Positions 50,205 through 62,700 of a stretch of 64,000 bases of DNA are shown here, one piece after another; the stretch's first letter is position 1; each line of letters starts with the position of its first letter. Position numbers and translations under genes: made by a program. Under the pieces are notes generated by a model. The model did no database searches. It worked only from the letters and a program-made list of their open reading frames with translations, and was not told the origin of the DNA. The DNA comes from Polytrichum commune (Eukaryota > Streptophyta > Polytrichopsida > Polytrichales > Polytrichaceae), in contig OX485808.1 of the NCBI GenBank assembly GCA_950295325.1, forward strand, positions 29,596,527-29,660,526. The letters are read 5' to 3'.

Positions 50205-50337
50205 CATTATTTAGATCCATAACAATGTTCTATGGGACTGACAGTATTGCACATTCAAACGGAATGTGGGAAATATCCGGGAATACTATGTGAAATACCG
50301 TCAGTTCCATAGAACATTGTTATGAATGTGAATAATG
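50205..50337. repeat. Hairpin with ~44-bp arms
   Basis: Arms 50205-50248 and 50294-50337 are complementary with few mismatches; the core ataacaatgttctatgg matches ccatagaacattgttat. The 45-nt loop is unrelated sequence. Probably a small MITE or miRNA-like foldback. Confidence 0.8.
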
Positions 50338-50754
50338 TAATGAAATATCCTATGATACTAAATACAATATTTAGTGTACAACTTAATCTTATCAACAAAT
50401 CCATCAAACGTGGGCCATTATTGTACCATATATAGGAAGGAGTTGGTGGTTCAAACATCAGCTTCAATGACTTGTCTATTGCGTGGTGTAAGTTAGGGAC
50501 GTGCATCAAGAGAACCATGCATGTGGCAGTTTGGGGATGATTGGTCTCTCGACCCTTGCCTTCTCAGCTCATGCGACTCTTCTTCATTTTCTTTTATATA
50601 TATATATATATATGATTTTTATATTATAAGAGAGAAATGCAACATTGATTTCATTGTCGAAAAACATACAAGGTTATTGTTGACAGTAGGAATAGAGTGT
50701 GGGAACTCTCTAGGGTGCAACTGGTGGAAACAACGTCACCAAGACCAATTTGTC
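50338..50754. other. Intergenic, possible second SINE fragment
   Basis: At about 50438 the words ggagttggtggttcaaac resemble the box-B region of the SINE at 29001. The downstream sequence does not match, so this is only suggestive. A (TA)n tract lies at 50595-50613. Confidence 0.25.
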
Positions 50755-50757
50755 TAA

Positions 50758-51236
50758 GGGTGGGTTTAAACTAGTAGTCCACCCACACTTACCGGTGCGG
50801 GCCACCAATGAATGGTTCCTACCAGCAGGGGCCACTTTTAGTTGGTTTATTTAGCTAGTGAGAGCCACTAGATGTAGCCAGTGAGAGCCACTGGATGTAA
50901 CCAGTGTTGGTAGGAACCGTTCACTGGTGGCCCGCACCAGTATGTGTGGGTGGGCTGTAGGTCTCCGAAATCGAGCAATCTTATTGGTTGAGAGCAAAGA
51001 TTTGGACCCGAGCAGTGTACAAGGCCCCGGGTCTAAGGTATGACAAAATGAAGTGGCGGCAATGTGGTGTCACTTACCCACCCAATCTCGTGAATCCCAA
51101 CTCAAGAAAATACTCCTCCAAGTTTGAGAAACCAATCTTCAAAGTTGGTTTCAATCCTGAGTTTGAAGTAAGGTCCATTACGGAGTGTTTTAGACCTCAA
51201 GTTTCTTGAACATGGACCCTAATGTAAAACATGCCC
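50758..51236. mobile_element. Family C PIF/Harbinger-type MITE, interrupted copy
   Basis: Starts GGGTGGGTTTAAACTAG and ends (complement) GGGCATGTTTTACATTAGGG, flanked by TAA on both sides (50755-50757 and 51237-51239). The interior matches the copy at 59674: gaaatcgagcaatct, gaagtggcg, cccaatctcg, aactcaagaaaata. Another element is inserted near the left end. Confidence 0.85.
50777..50956. mobile_element. Family D foldback MITE nested in family C
   Basis: ~180 bp with arms of about 50 bp: cccacccacac-ta-c-ggtgcggg at both ends in inverted orientation, continuing through gccacca and ggttcctacca. It splits the left end of the surrounding element. GTA on both sides is a possible target duplication. 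Confidence 0.8.
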
Positions 51237-51239
51237 TAA

Positions 51240-52439
51240 GCATGACAAACTTAGTTGACATTGGGCGTTCTAATGTTCCAAGTCATCCTTTTAGTATTCT
51301 CTCTAGGGTAGAAGAGCTCATTCCCACCCCCACACCTTGTCAAGGTTGGCGAGTGCATCATCATAGGTAGTAGCCATGTATGTGTTTTTGAGGGGTTTAT
51401 GCCATGCAATTTTGGCGTAATCAAGAAAGCCCTACCAAAGTTCATGTGATTCTTTTGGTGGGCCTCACTAAATAAATGGCACTAAGACAATCACTTTAAG
51501 CACTCAATATATTTATATTTAATTTTTATATTAATAAAAAAGAATAAGAAGATATGTTTCTTGTTAGTCATTGAGAAGGAAGTGTGTGTTATTTGAACTT
51601 TGTATCCAGAAATTGTAAGGATTTAGAGGTTGATGAGTAGTAGAGCTCAACCCAACACGGGTAATTGATGTTAAGATGGTCTGGCATTCTCAATATCATC
51701 ATGTATTATGTTGTGTAAGATTTTAGGGTGTTGGCTTTGGGTTGACTGTTGGTTTTAGTACCATCTACCCTATACATGGTAAATAATATGGGCCACTACA
51801 TAAAGCCTACTTCAACAATAACAAAATTGGGGATAATATAACCACCCTGTAGTATTTAACATCAAAGATTAATGTTGTGGGTTGCAAATTTCTATTGGAT
51901 TGGATAAAAAATGCAATGTTTTGTTATGTAGTTGATAAGACATGCATAGTGCCACTCAATTACATCTCACCCACCAAACCAAACTCCAAGGAAGCTTCCT
52001 CTCAAGACAACAAAAAAATAAATGGAAATAAACAACTCCAAATATTACACAACATACGTAAAGCAACAAGAAGCATTCCCTTACATCCAAGTACAAACTA
52101 GCAAAACCACCTAGACATTTGACAATTTCAAAACACACCCACTATATTACCTACCCCACCAGCCTCTAGGACTAAATAAAGAACATAGCCAAAACCGCAA
52201 AAGTTAAAGCCCATAAAATCACATGAAAACAAATCGCCAACAAGTATTTAAAAAATCAAAAACTTAAAACTAAAGAAAAACAAAACCAAAAAAATTAAAA
52301 ATCTTAAAAATCTTAAAAAGGTTTTAATTTTTAATTTTTAATTTGATTAAATAATTTTAATTTGAAAATAAATTAACATTTATAATAATAATAATAATAA
52401 TTAGAGGTATGTACTAAATACAACACCAAGGCTCATTTA
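51240..52439. other. Intergenic, no gene seen
   Basis: AT-rich DNA, A-rich near 52250-52400. No supported gene; the A-rich tract precedes the LINE remnant. Confidence 0.5.
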
Positions 52440-54160
52440 TGAATTTATACTCACAAATACAACTAAATCTCAACACATTGCCTCGAAAATGATTTAGGAG
52501 ATATCTTAATCAACCCACAAGATTTCTCCAACACCATCACCGAACCCAACAAATGTCATTCCATAGGCAAGCCCCAATATCTTTGCATATGCTCAATGGG
52601 TGGTTAGAAAATACTCTTGGCATCGTCCAAACGGAGCCCTTTTAGAAAAAAGAGGACATGCAACCCATATTATAGAAGGTCACTTCACAAGAAAAGTATT
52701 CGATCTAAGCCTCAAAAACCTAGCCAAATGAAAAGCACATGACACCCCTAATGACATCATTAAAGCTCTCCCACACTCATTTCATGACCTCCTCTTCCTT
52801 TTCTTTCAACAATGTTACAAACATAAATGCATACTTCCCACCTAGAAACATAGGAAAATGATACTATTGTACAAAAAATAAGACCTTCTCCTCATAACAA
52901 ATCATAGACCAATATATAGACCCTACACAAGTACACTCGCCTCTGTCCTAAACCAACTATAGAGAAAAACACAAAATTCTACACTACAATCAAGAAGGCT
53001 TCTAACCTCACAGAATCACGGCTAGACAAATGCAAATGCTTATCGCGACACCAAAAGATGCAAAATACACCTCACAAGATAGATAGATAGATAGATAGAT
53101 AGATTTCCATAACGTGTTTGGATCCATGGACCACAGAAGACTCCATGTCATCATGGCAAACCTTGAGCTCCCTATGGATGCAATCAAAATAGTAGGTGAT
53201 ATTTACTTCAACTCCACCACCTCTTTCCATGGTAGCTACTTTGGAACCACCCCCCCCCCCCCCCATGTACATATTAGCCGAGGTACCAAACAAGGAGACA
53301 CATTAAGCCCATACTTTTTCATAGTATTTCTGGAGCCACTCCTTAGATGGCTTGTAATTGGCTCATTGGGCTATTGCTTCAAAACATCCAAAAGCACATG
53401 CACAACCACCGCATATGTGGATGACTTAGACATACTAACAAATGACATAAATAACCCAAAACACCAAATAAGGAAAACTCCAAAAATTCATTGAATGGGC
53501 ATATATGGATCCCAACCTTGCCAAATGCGCCATCACATGCAACCCCAACAAAGCAAAACTCAAACCAACCTTATTCAAGGCATACAGACAAGCACAAATA
53601 GTCACATACAAAGGTAAACAATATTTCATCCTAACACCAACTGAACCCTACACTCACTTAGGCATACAACTTGTCCCCTCACTCAAATGACAAATAAATA
53701 AAGAGATGTCACAATGAGTCAAGCAAAAGAACAACGCTAATTATTGCTAGCCTCACCGGCCACAATCAGACCCCAAAAAACTAAATATAGTCATCAAACC
53801 GAGAACAACCTATGCATATTGTGGTGTTCCCAACAAATATAACCTAACATGTGATCTCAACCTAGCTCTTGTCCTTAGTTACATACAATCCAAACACAAT
53901 ACCCCTAGACTAAACGCATACCCCAACAACTTCAAAATGTTACAATTAACAAACCTAGGTTTGTACGCCCTTATCATAAAGGAATGAAACCCAGACAAGT
54001 ACATCCAAGCCACACACCCAACAATCCAAACACAACATGACAATTGCCTAATATTCAATAACAATGGAAACTACATTGCAACCATAACCGTAGAACGATT
54101 ACATGGCTATGGGAAAGATCCATGAAACACCAAACCAATCGCCTCCCCCACACACACACA
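52440..54160 (+). pseudogene. Decayed LINE reverse transcriptase
   Basis: Broken plus-strand frames spell non-LTR reverse transcriptase blocks in order: LPHSFHDLLFLFFQQC (about 52770), DLLLITNHRPI (about 52885), FGSMDHRRLH (53117), GTKQGDTLSPYFFIVFLEPL (53284), TAYVDDLDIL with the YxDD catalytic motif (53410), and THLGIQLVPSLK (53652). Several in-frame stops and at least one frameshift separate the blocks, so no functional protein is possible. An (AGAT)7 tract at 53077-53104 and a C14-15 tract at 53250-53264 interrupt it. The endonuclease part is not recognised. Confidence 0.85.
53077..53104 (+). repeat. (AGAT)7 microsatellite
   Basis: Seven perfect tetranucleotide units inside the LINE remnant. 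Confidence 0.95.
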
Positions 54161-54399
54161 CACACCTAGGAACTTGATATTATTAGGATACTCAAACTAC
54201 ATTGACACTTTAAAATGAAGCCCTACATATTGCAAGATAGGCAGTAAACCCTATCTTGTACCAAGGGGACTCTTGAACAAGATAGGGCGAATGGGCTCAA
54301 ATTCACATGAGTATAAACTGACATTAGTTTTGCTTTTCTTTTCTTGATTTTGCACATCATAAGAATCAATGTGCCACATATTTATCGGGGGCCACATTA

Positions 54400-54990
54400 G
54401 TATTCCAAATCCTTAGAATTCGATGCCTTATTTTGGTACAAATTACTAAAGTGTCTCGTCATAGTGCCACTCACTTTGATGCTCCGCCATTACTAACCCA
54501 CACTAATATAAAATCATGATAAACCATGTGGCCCATGATGAATACCGTCAACAAGAAAAAGTGTTACTAGAAAATTAATGTGACCCAATTATCGATGATA
54601 ATTGGTCTAATATTTGTTGTCGTGGGTTGATGATGAACAATGTGGGCCACACAAATTCAAGTATACATTGTAGTCATCCTGGTACCACCTTCTCCCAAGT
54701 AGGTACACCTTATACCTCAATTAGTGTGCCATCGGAATTGATGTTTATCATGGGCCACATTAATAATCAAACTCCTGAAATTTTTATGTATTGTCTTGTT
54801 ACAATTATACGATGCCTCTCGACTTAGTGTCACCTACCATATTCAAATCTATGCCCTCCGTTACTAATTTTTGACCCACATTGATTTAATGCCCATGACA
54901 ATAAGCATTACTATGAAACAAGGGATCATACTAGAAATATAATACGACCCACGATGATTATTCGAATGCTTATTAGTGTGGGTCAATGAA
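54400..54990. repeat. Family H repeat
   Basis: Contains recurring words gtgggccaca, acccacactaat and catgatgaat, and matches the fragment in RNL intron 21 in inverted orientation. Ends are not defined. Confidence 0.45.
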
Positions 54991-55005
54991 ATGATAGATT
55001 GATAG

Positions 55006-55035
55006 TGTAGTGTAGTGTAGTGTAGTGTAGTGTAG
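55006..55035 (+). repeat. (TGTAG)6 microsatellite
   Basis: Six perfect pentanucleotide units. Confidence 0.95.
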
Positions 55036-55139
55036 AGATTGTGACTCATCTTCACCTTCAATTTCATGATTTATAGGAGGTGAAATTGAACACACTTTCT
55101 CATTCAACGATCACAAGCACCCTCCCGAATGTGTTACAC

Positions 55140-56030
55140 TATTGACCTATAATTGGTGTGTCTACATTTTGAGCACATAGTCCACTCTCATCATCATATC
55201 ACTTGTCTTTTTGGTGCCCATTCTTGACCATATACCACTCAAATATAGGTGTCGAGTCAAGAAGCGTGCCCATAGAGTGCCCCAACATGTCTCGACGAAA
55301 ACGCACCCTTGTTTATTCCCATTCCATTGGATACTTTAAGAAGGAACGCATGATAGGCCGCATGATGATTAGACTACACGGTTCTTTGAGAGGGAGTGGT
55401 ATGATACTTACACGGGTCTTTTAGAGGGAGCCGGGCTCTCTAAGTTATTCCATCGCGCGGCACCTAGAGATGGGTGCAATCCGTACACCTTAAATAGGTT
55501 GTTATGGACTTTTCTTAATCGGACACGGTCACCAAAATCACATGTGTGGCAATGAAATTAGACTTGTATGTGATTCCGACTTGTATTGACCACTATTGGT
55601 TCAATAGTGAAACACAATTACGAAGGGGCCTAAGTGATCACTTAAAAGAGATAGAGAATCTTCACTTTGACCTCACCTTCGAGATCCGCAATCGCTAAGC
55701 AAATTAGCGAATTCCCAAGCGGAACAAACCAATGGTCAAAAATGGCCCACCATCATACCTTGTAAGGAGACTTGCCCCTCACGTGCAGTGTAAGTGAAAG
55801 GTTCAAGTTACTCTTCGTTTAAGGTATGCATGTTTTCTCCGGTTACGCTTCTTCATCAAAAACCTATATTTTATTTGGTGTGTGGTTCGGTGAGGATCAA
55901 AGACCAAAAAGGCACGTGTTTTAAGAGAGATTGGACTACGTCTTCAAACACTATTAACTATTTCAAACTCAACAGTGAACACAATTAGGAGGACCTATGT
56001 AAGTTCATTAAGAAATCGAGAGACATGCAC
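55140..56030. mobile_element. Cluster of family A fragments
   Basis: Three pieces: 55140-55265 inverted (gagcacatagtccactctc, ccactcaaatataggtgtc), 55500-55690 forward (cttaatcggacac, gagaatcttcactttga) and 55840-56030 forward (gagagattggactacgtc, caattaggaggacctatg). Probably remains of two or three insertions. Confidence 0.65.
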
Positions 56031-56745
56031 TTCCGGTAACCAGAACTAAATCAGAGGAGGTCTGATCTTCAATCCGATTTACGCTGATGCTTCATCAGAC
56101 GTTTGTTAATGCGATCCAAGTCTGGTTGTGTAAATCTGATCAGTAGAAGTTGGAAAACAAGAGAAACGAAACCGAATGACACACACATGCCTTATTAAGA
56201 AATCAAAACAGTGAAGCCTCACACAACTCAAAACCAAACAAGGAGAGCAGATTGTCCGACCTCGAAGACATCGTCTTCGTGCCCGAAATTACACACTGTG
56301 AAGTTTAAAATTTCATCAAAAAAAATCTCATGAGAGCACCAACTTCCGAATAGAATAGTAAATAACCGAGATTGAAACTGTTTATTGCTCTTGAGCTTAG
56401 AGTGACAGCGATATACATCTCGCAAAGACTATAATTTGCCTGACCTCAGTAGTAAGTAAAAAATTCACATGAGGGCCAGGGCCCTAAAATTGATCGGTAG
56501 CTCGCTACCGCAGCAGAATCTGAGAGCTATTGAGAAAAATCATACCTGCTGCAAGTAGCATGCACCACCGAAAGGAGCTACACTACACACAATTTCCTCC
56601 TCCTGTCGTTCTTGTTGTTGTTGTTGTTGATGATGTCATTAATATTTTAAAGCGAATGGGAGCCTAACCCTAGCCAAGAATCATCATCATCCCGAGAAGG
56701 GAAAAAAAAGGGTGGGAACTGGAACTGGGCCTTGAACTCAAAAAA
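56031..56745. other. 3' flank of the DUF630/DUF632 gene
   Basis: Non-coding; includes the probable 3' UTR of the minus-strand gene and a (GTT)n tract near 56610-56628. No other feature. Confidence 0.5.
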
Positions 56746-59700
56746 TCACTTGTGGGCAATGCTGGCCAGCTTACTGATGGGTCCGGAACTCAGTTTATCG
56801 TAAATGTCGGTTTCGGCATTTGCGAACATGATAACCGCATTAAAGAGCTGCGGTAACCCAGCTTGAAGACTATTGAGAGTATAAGCCCGCGTATCGGTGT
56901 AAGCTTTCCTCTCCGCATCAACTTCCTCTTCGAACCTCCTCCTTGCAGACTCCATTTTGGCACGCCTCTCGGCAATATCAGATCGCTCAGGGACGTAACT
57001 TAGAGCGAGCTCGTTGTTGTTGTTGTTGCTGATGTTATAAGCCTCATTATCACTTCCAGACGTTGTGGTGGTGGGCGATCTTGGGATTGCTGACATTGAT
57101 TGGGAGTATAATTGTTGTGATGATGGGTATTCTCGCATCGAGTAACTCACCAATTGCATTTCCCGTTTGTCGTACTCAAGCCGGTATTGCTCTACCCGTT
57201 TCTTGATCCTAAGCTCCTCCCATTGTAGCCGTAACATTTCACGCACGACCCCGGCAAACGCACCAATTGCTTCAAGGACCACACGGTCAGGGAGCTGGTC
57301 GAGTTGAGCGAGCCATTGCTGACACAGGCCATAAATCGGGCTCGAATTCATGTTATGGTTACCGAGTGGTGACCGCGGCGACCGTGAGGGAGATCTAGAC
57401 CCATTTTTTTCCAACTCGTCTGCGCCAAATTGCATCAGGCTTAGTCTCAACCAAGAGGTTAAGTGCTTCAAGTAGTCCTTTTGGGAGTTTACCACTCTGT
57501 TAAGCCCCTCTGACCACCTGCAATAATAACATATCAATACGCGTTAAACATCCGGTCTTAACTTTGGCCTCAATGAAGTAGGAAATTGTTAGGAACTCTA
57601 GAATTAGCCTTCTTAGGTTATTGTTCCAACTTTGTGATTGATAATCTAATTGATTATTGAAGGAAACAGAGAATCACAGTGTGATTGAAAATTTTGAATC
57701 TGCTGAGTAGTTCAGTCCAATTACCCATCCTGGAAACTGTTTTCCTACTTTAAAAACTGCTTGCTATGCAGTTGTGGGACAGGAATAAGGGTGGGTTTAG
57801 TGATAGGGTTTGCTCTTAACCAATACTGTCACTCAATTTTTGGAGTTTCTTTGGTCTTGGACCCTGGTGTAAACCCACCTTATTAAATCAAACAAGAAAC
57901 ATTGGAATCCAGAAAACAACAAGACATACTTGATTAGCGCAGCTTCCAATTGCACTGTTGCATGGCGATGAGAGCTTGTTGTCGGTTCACAGGCTGCAGA
58001 ATTATCCAGCCTTTTCATGACTTCTACAGCTTTCAACTGTGCTTGATGACATGCCGACATATCTCTCCACATGTTTCCCATCCTGCATCGGCAACACATG
58101 GGTTGTGAGGAAATACAAAAATAAGTAGTCTTAAGAGTTATGCCTGAAGTCCCTCAAAGAGGGTCGAAACCATGGCTTTGATTCCTCTTTGAGAGAAGAG
58201 AATTTTCTGTTAAGAGCTCATTAGTTCACTGTATGTCACAGCCCATTTTGAAAGTTAGATAGAGGCCTCTATCTAACTGTCTTGGCCCACCCATTCTAGT
58301 ATGACAAACTAAAAAGCCGGTTTTTAATAACCTAACAACACTCTGTTGACCATGATAAATTAAACCTTCAGAAAACTTGGGTGACTATATGCATACACTC
58401 TCAAAGTCGCATTTAGCCAACTCACTAGGAGTTTGATGCCAAGACTTTACGCATAATCTATTAACCCACCTTATGATATTCTCAATTGTGTTGAGCCCAA
58501 AAATTGAAATGCTAAATAATAAGTTTGATGAGGACATTTAATGAGACAACAATAATTGCACTACCTACCCTTCAAGTAGTTCAATAAGTTGTGGATAGAG
58601 CTCCTCGTCCCTCAACTTCTGCACCGCAGTGGCAGCACCATCTACAGCTTGAATAGCAACTACCATTCTTGTTTGGAGGGCTTTAATAGTGGAGCGGGTT
58701 TTCTCAATCGAAAGCTGATCTTCTCCTTTCGCGTCCTGATTCCTATACAAAGCATATTTCTTTTCCAATTCAATCCTAAGCGCTTCCGCCTCCTGTTCAC
58801 ACATCACACAGGAAGATGTAGTTCAGCAACAAATAACGCAAGCTGTTCTTAAAAAGATACTTCTACCCCTGCATCCAATTCACCTAGGCCATGAAACACA
58901 CAATTAATGGGAGATGATTAGCAAATCCAAATTGTGCCCATAGCCATTTATTTCATAAGTTTCGGAGCTCTTATGAAGATCTTATACAGTATCAAAGTGA
59001 AGATTCTCATTAATTTATCATATAGGTCCTCCCAATTATGTTGACTACTGAGCGTATAATAGTTAGAATAGTTGACAAACTTTAAGCACGTAGTCCAATC
59101 TCTTTTAAACATATAATGCCCTCTTGGTTTTTGTTCTTCACTCCACACCTAACCACACACAACTCAAATCTAGGTGTACGTTTCAGATGAGTGCCCGGAG
59201 TAGAACCACCTCATAAACCCTGAACTGAAGAAAATTCAAAACTTAGCAAGGATACCAAATCCTAATCCTGTCAGATAAAGCCAAAGCCAAAGCCAAAGTG
59301 AAAGTGAAAGTTACAGGCAGTGTGTAGTTCAGTCCAACAACTCACCTTAACTTCTAAATACAGTTTCTTCTCCCACGCAAATAATCTATCAAGAGTCGAC
59401 GCATGGCTTCCTGCCATCCCACAGTCTTCAGTCCACCTTGCACTGCTCAAACTGCTATAGCTGCGCATGCTCATGATGCTCGCAGATTCATCACTTAGCA
59501 TACTCATGTTACTGCTCGTCCTAAGGTGACTTCCCGGTGACCCAGACTTTGAAGACAGCTTCCAGAAGTTCATTCTTGCTGATTCTCCAATCCCTGCCAT
59601 CACCCAACACCAAATGTTCATATTCCGATTGAAATTCACAAGAGTGTGAAATTCCAACAAGATCAACTTCTTAGGGTGGGTTTACACCAAGGGTTCAAGA

Positions 59701-62700
59701 CCAAAGAAATTCCAAAATCGAGCGATCCTATGAGTCGATAGCAGAATTTTGGGCCCAAGTAGTTTACACTAGGGTCCAGATATGAGAATTTGAAGTGGCG
59801 TTTATGTGGCATCACTTTATCACCAAATCTCGGCGACACATACTCAAGAAAATATGCTTCCTAGCTTGAGACACCATTCTTTGAGTTTGGGTCCAATCTT
59901 GAGGTCCATTTAAGGGGTGGCCTTGGACCCTAGTGTGAACCCACCCTTAAGGTCCGGCCACAACAAGTGGTAAGTTCAGAGTATCACAATGTTAGAGAAT
60001 GACAAATATAAGAACGTGTGCACACATAATGATGGAGTAATCATCAAATCTCATGTGGCATATGAGGTGGCACTTGGTGTGTTAGTAAAGCGGTAAGACG
60101 CCACTTAGGGTTAGGTCATCACTAGCAGTTAACGTTAAGCCTCAAGTTTCAATAACAAATGGGGTGGTACTTTACATGATCAAAAAACGACCAATTAAAT
60201 CAATGTTTACTTGACTAGGTGGTGGACACAGGAATGCTATTATAATTGTAGTATAGTTGCACTGACAACAATAATCTTAACGTGCCATTTCAATTGGTGA
60301 AGATTCTCCTGCTCATTAAATGAGCCATATAGATTTTCCCCCCCCCCCATTGCATTGACTGGTGAGCGTAGAATGGTTATCATATTTTGAGCATAAAGTC
60401 CAATCTCTTTTAAACACAAAATGCATCTTAAGTATCCATTAGTGGATCCACACCAAACCACATACCTCACTCAAATATAGGTGTCCTAAACAGTAAGAAA
60501 AGTAACTGAATAAGGGTTGTCTGCTTTATTATTAGTACCTCGCACATTATCGGAGAAGCTCGAATGATAGTGTGCTTTCCTTGTCTCCAGCATGCGAGAA
60601 ACATTCTCCCCAGCCTCGGCAGCTCTCAGAAAGCAATCGTCAACCTCCTTGAGCACGTCAAGCAAGTCCCGCCCACCTTTTTCAGCTATCGTTAACGCCA
60701 GCTCCTTGTTCACCTTTGCATGGCCTTCATCTCTTGGGTCTCCTCCTCCTTTCGGAGGCTTTCCCGGCTTAGGTGTCTTGACTTCCTTCACAGGCTCCGG
60801 CTCCGGCTCGGGTGCAGGAGCTGGCTCGGGTTCAGGGTCAGGCTCTGGCACCGCCGCTGGCTCAGGTTCAGGTTCAGGTGCTGGGGAGGGTTCAGGCTCA
60901 GGTTCAGGCTCGGGGGCGGGCGCAGGGACAGGGGCTGGTTCCTCAGGCACCACTTCCTCAATTTCCTGCAAACCACTAGCCAGGATGAGAAAAAAGAAAT
61001 TGTAGTGCCAGCAACAAGTAGGGCATTCAAAAATGCGACAACCAATTTTCAATCAAACAAACACATTTCGACCCCAAAAGAAAAGGTCACAACCAGAAGT
61101 GTGAACCCACAACTAAGTATTCACTACTGTGATAAGGCATTCAATAATATGCAAGATACTCAAGAAATGAAAACAAAAAAGAAAAAAATAATGGACACAG
61201 GAGAGGAGCCTGGCAATCCATAGAGAGAGATGCAGCAAAACAACCAGCAAGCATCAGAGGGTCTACGATGGGTTTTTTAAACAACCACATTGTGATCCAA
61301 AATTTTTAAAAAGGGCACAACTAAAAATTTGAAGCCACAACTGATACACCGATCAGGCACTCTACAATGTGCAAGGAACTAGAGCAATTTCTAAACACAG
61401 AAGCATCCTGAAAAAACAAAGAGAGATTCAAAGGAACAACAACAAGCCAGGATCAGAGTGGATGTAACGGAGAATGCATGCAAAAAGGTCAAACCAAAAG
61501 TTTGAAACCACAACTAATACAAGCTGTCAGGCAGCCTCCAAAGTGCAAGAAACTCGAGCAATTTCTGAGCTCAGAACAACTATACCTTGGGAGGTGGCTC
61601 AACATCCTCCTCTACATCCTCGAGGTCGGGTATATCTTCTTCTTCCTCCAGCTGCGGCACCTTCTCGTACTCGGGGATTTGCTCGAGCTCAGGCACCTGC
61701 GCTGTCTCAAGCTCAGCCAATTTTTTCTCGAGCGCTGCCTTTTCAGCGAGCCGCCTCTCCCTTTCCTGGATCCTTTGCTGCTCTCTCTCCTGGATCATCA
61801 GATCATTGAGCTCTCGGACCCTTTGGTGCTCAATCTCAAAGAGCCGCCGTTGCTCCGCCTCGTGGGCTCGTCGTTGCTCAATCTCTTGAATCCGTCTCTC
61901 CTCAGCCTCGTTCCGCCGCCTCTCCTCTTCTTGTCTTTTCTGCTCGAGATCTTGCATCCTCTTTAACTCGAGTTCCTGCCGAATTTTCTCCTCAATCTCC
62001 TCTTTCCTCCGCTGCTCCAGCTCCTGCATTTTGCGCTGCTCCAGCATACGTTGCTCCATCATCTCCTGATTGCGCTTCGCCTCCATCTCCTGGTTCCTCT
62101 TCGCCTCCATCTCCTGGCTCCTCTGCTCCATCTCCTGGTTCCTCTTCTGCTCCATGTAATTGAACGACGGCGGAGTCGGCCGGAACGGATCCAGAAACAA
62201 GTCCTGCCAGCTACTCCTCGTGACCGGGGGCGGGGGCGGCGGGTTGCTCTCCCGCAACGGTGGCAATGAGGGGTGCACCGTGGGAGTGTATCTCCAGTCA
62301 TCATCCATTCGTATGGGAGCTATCAAAGGAGGGGGAGGGGGGTCATCCATTCTATATTTCGGGACATACGAGGAAGGCGAGTCTTCATACCTATATATCT
62401 TTGTGGGAATCACAGGAGGAGTGTGCTCCATTCTATACTCTCGTGTCACAATGGGAGGCAGAGGTGGGGGAGGAGGAGGGGGAGGACTATGGTCCATGAT
62501 GAACGTATCCGGAGAACTCACGGCACGCGCTAACAATTGTTTACTATTCTTTTTCTGTTGCTGATGATGGTGCCTGGACAGTTGGAGGTGGGGTGGTGAA
62601 GAGCCAGGAGGGACAGGTGGAGGTAATGGTGATTGAGAAGGGGATAGGGCAGGAGACATGGGAGATGGCGATGGCAACGTAGGAGGGGGAGGAGGAGCAG

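Noticed and set aside
60592-61223. Plus-strand frames rich in Ser-Gly or Arg-Leu
   Set aside because: Antisense reading of the Glu-Pro repeat of the DUF630/DUF632 protein.
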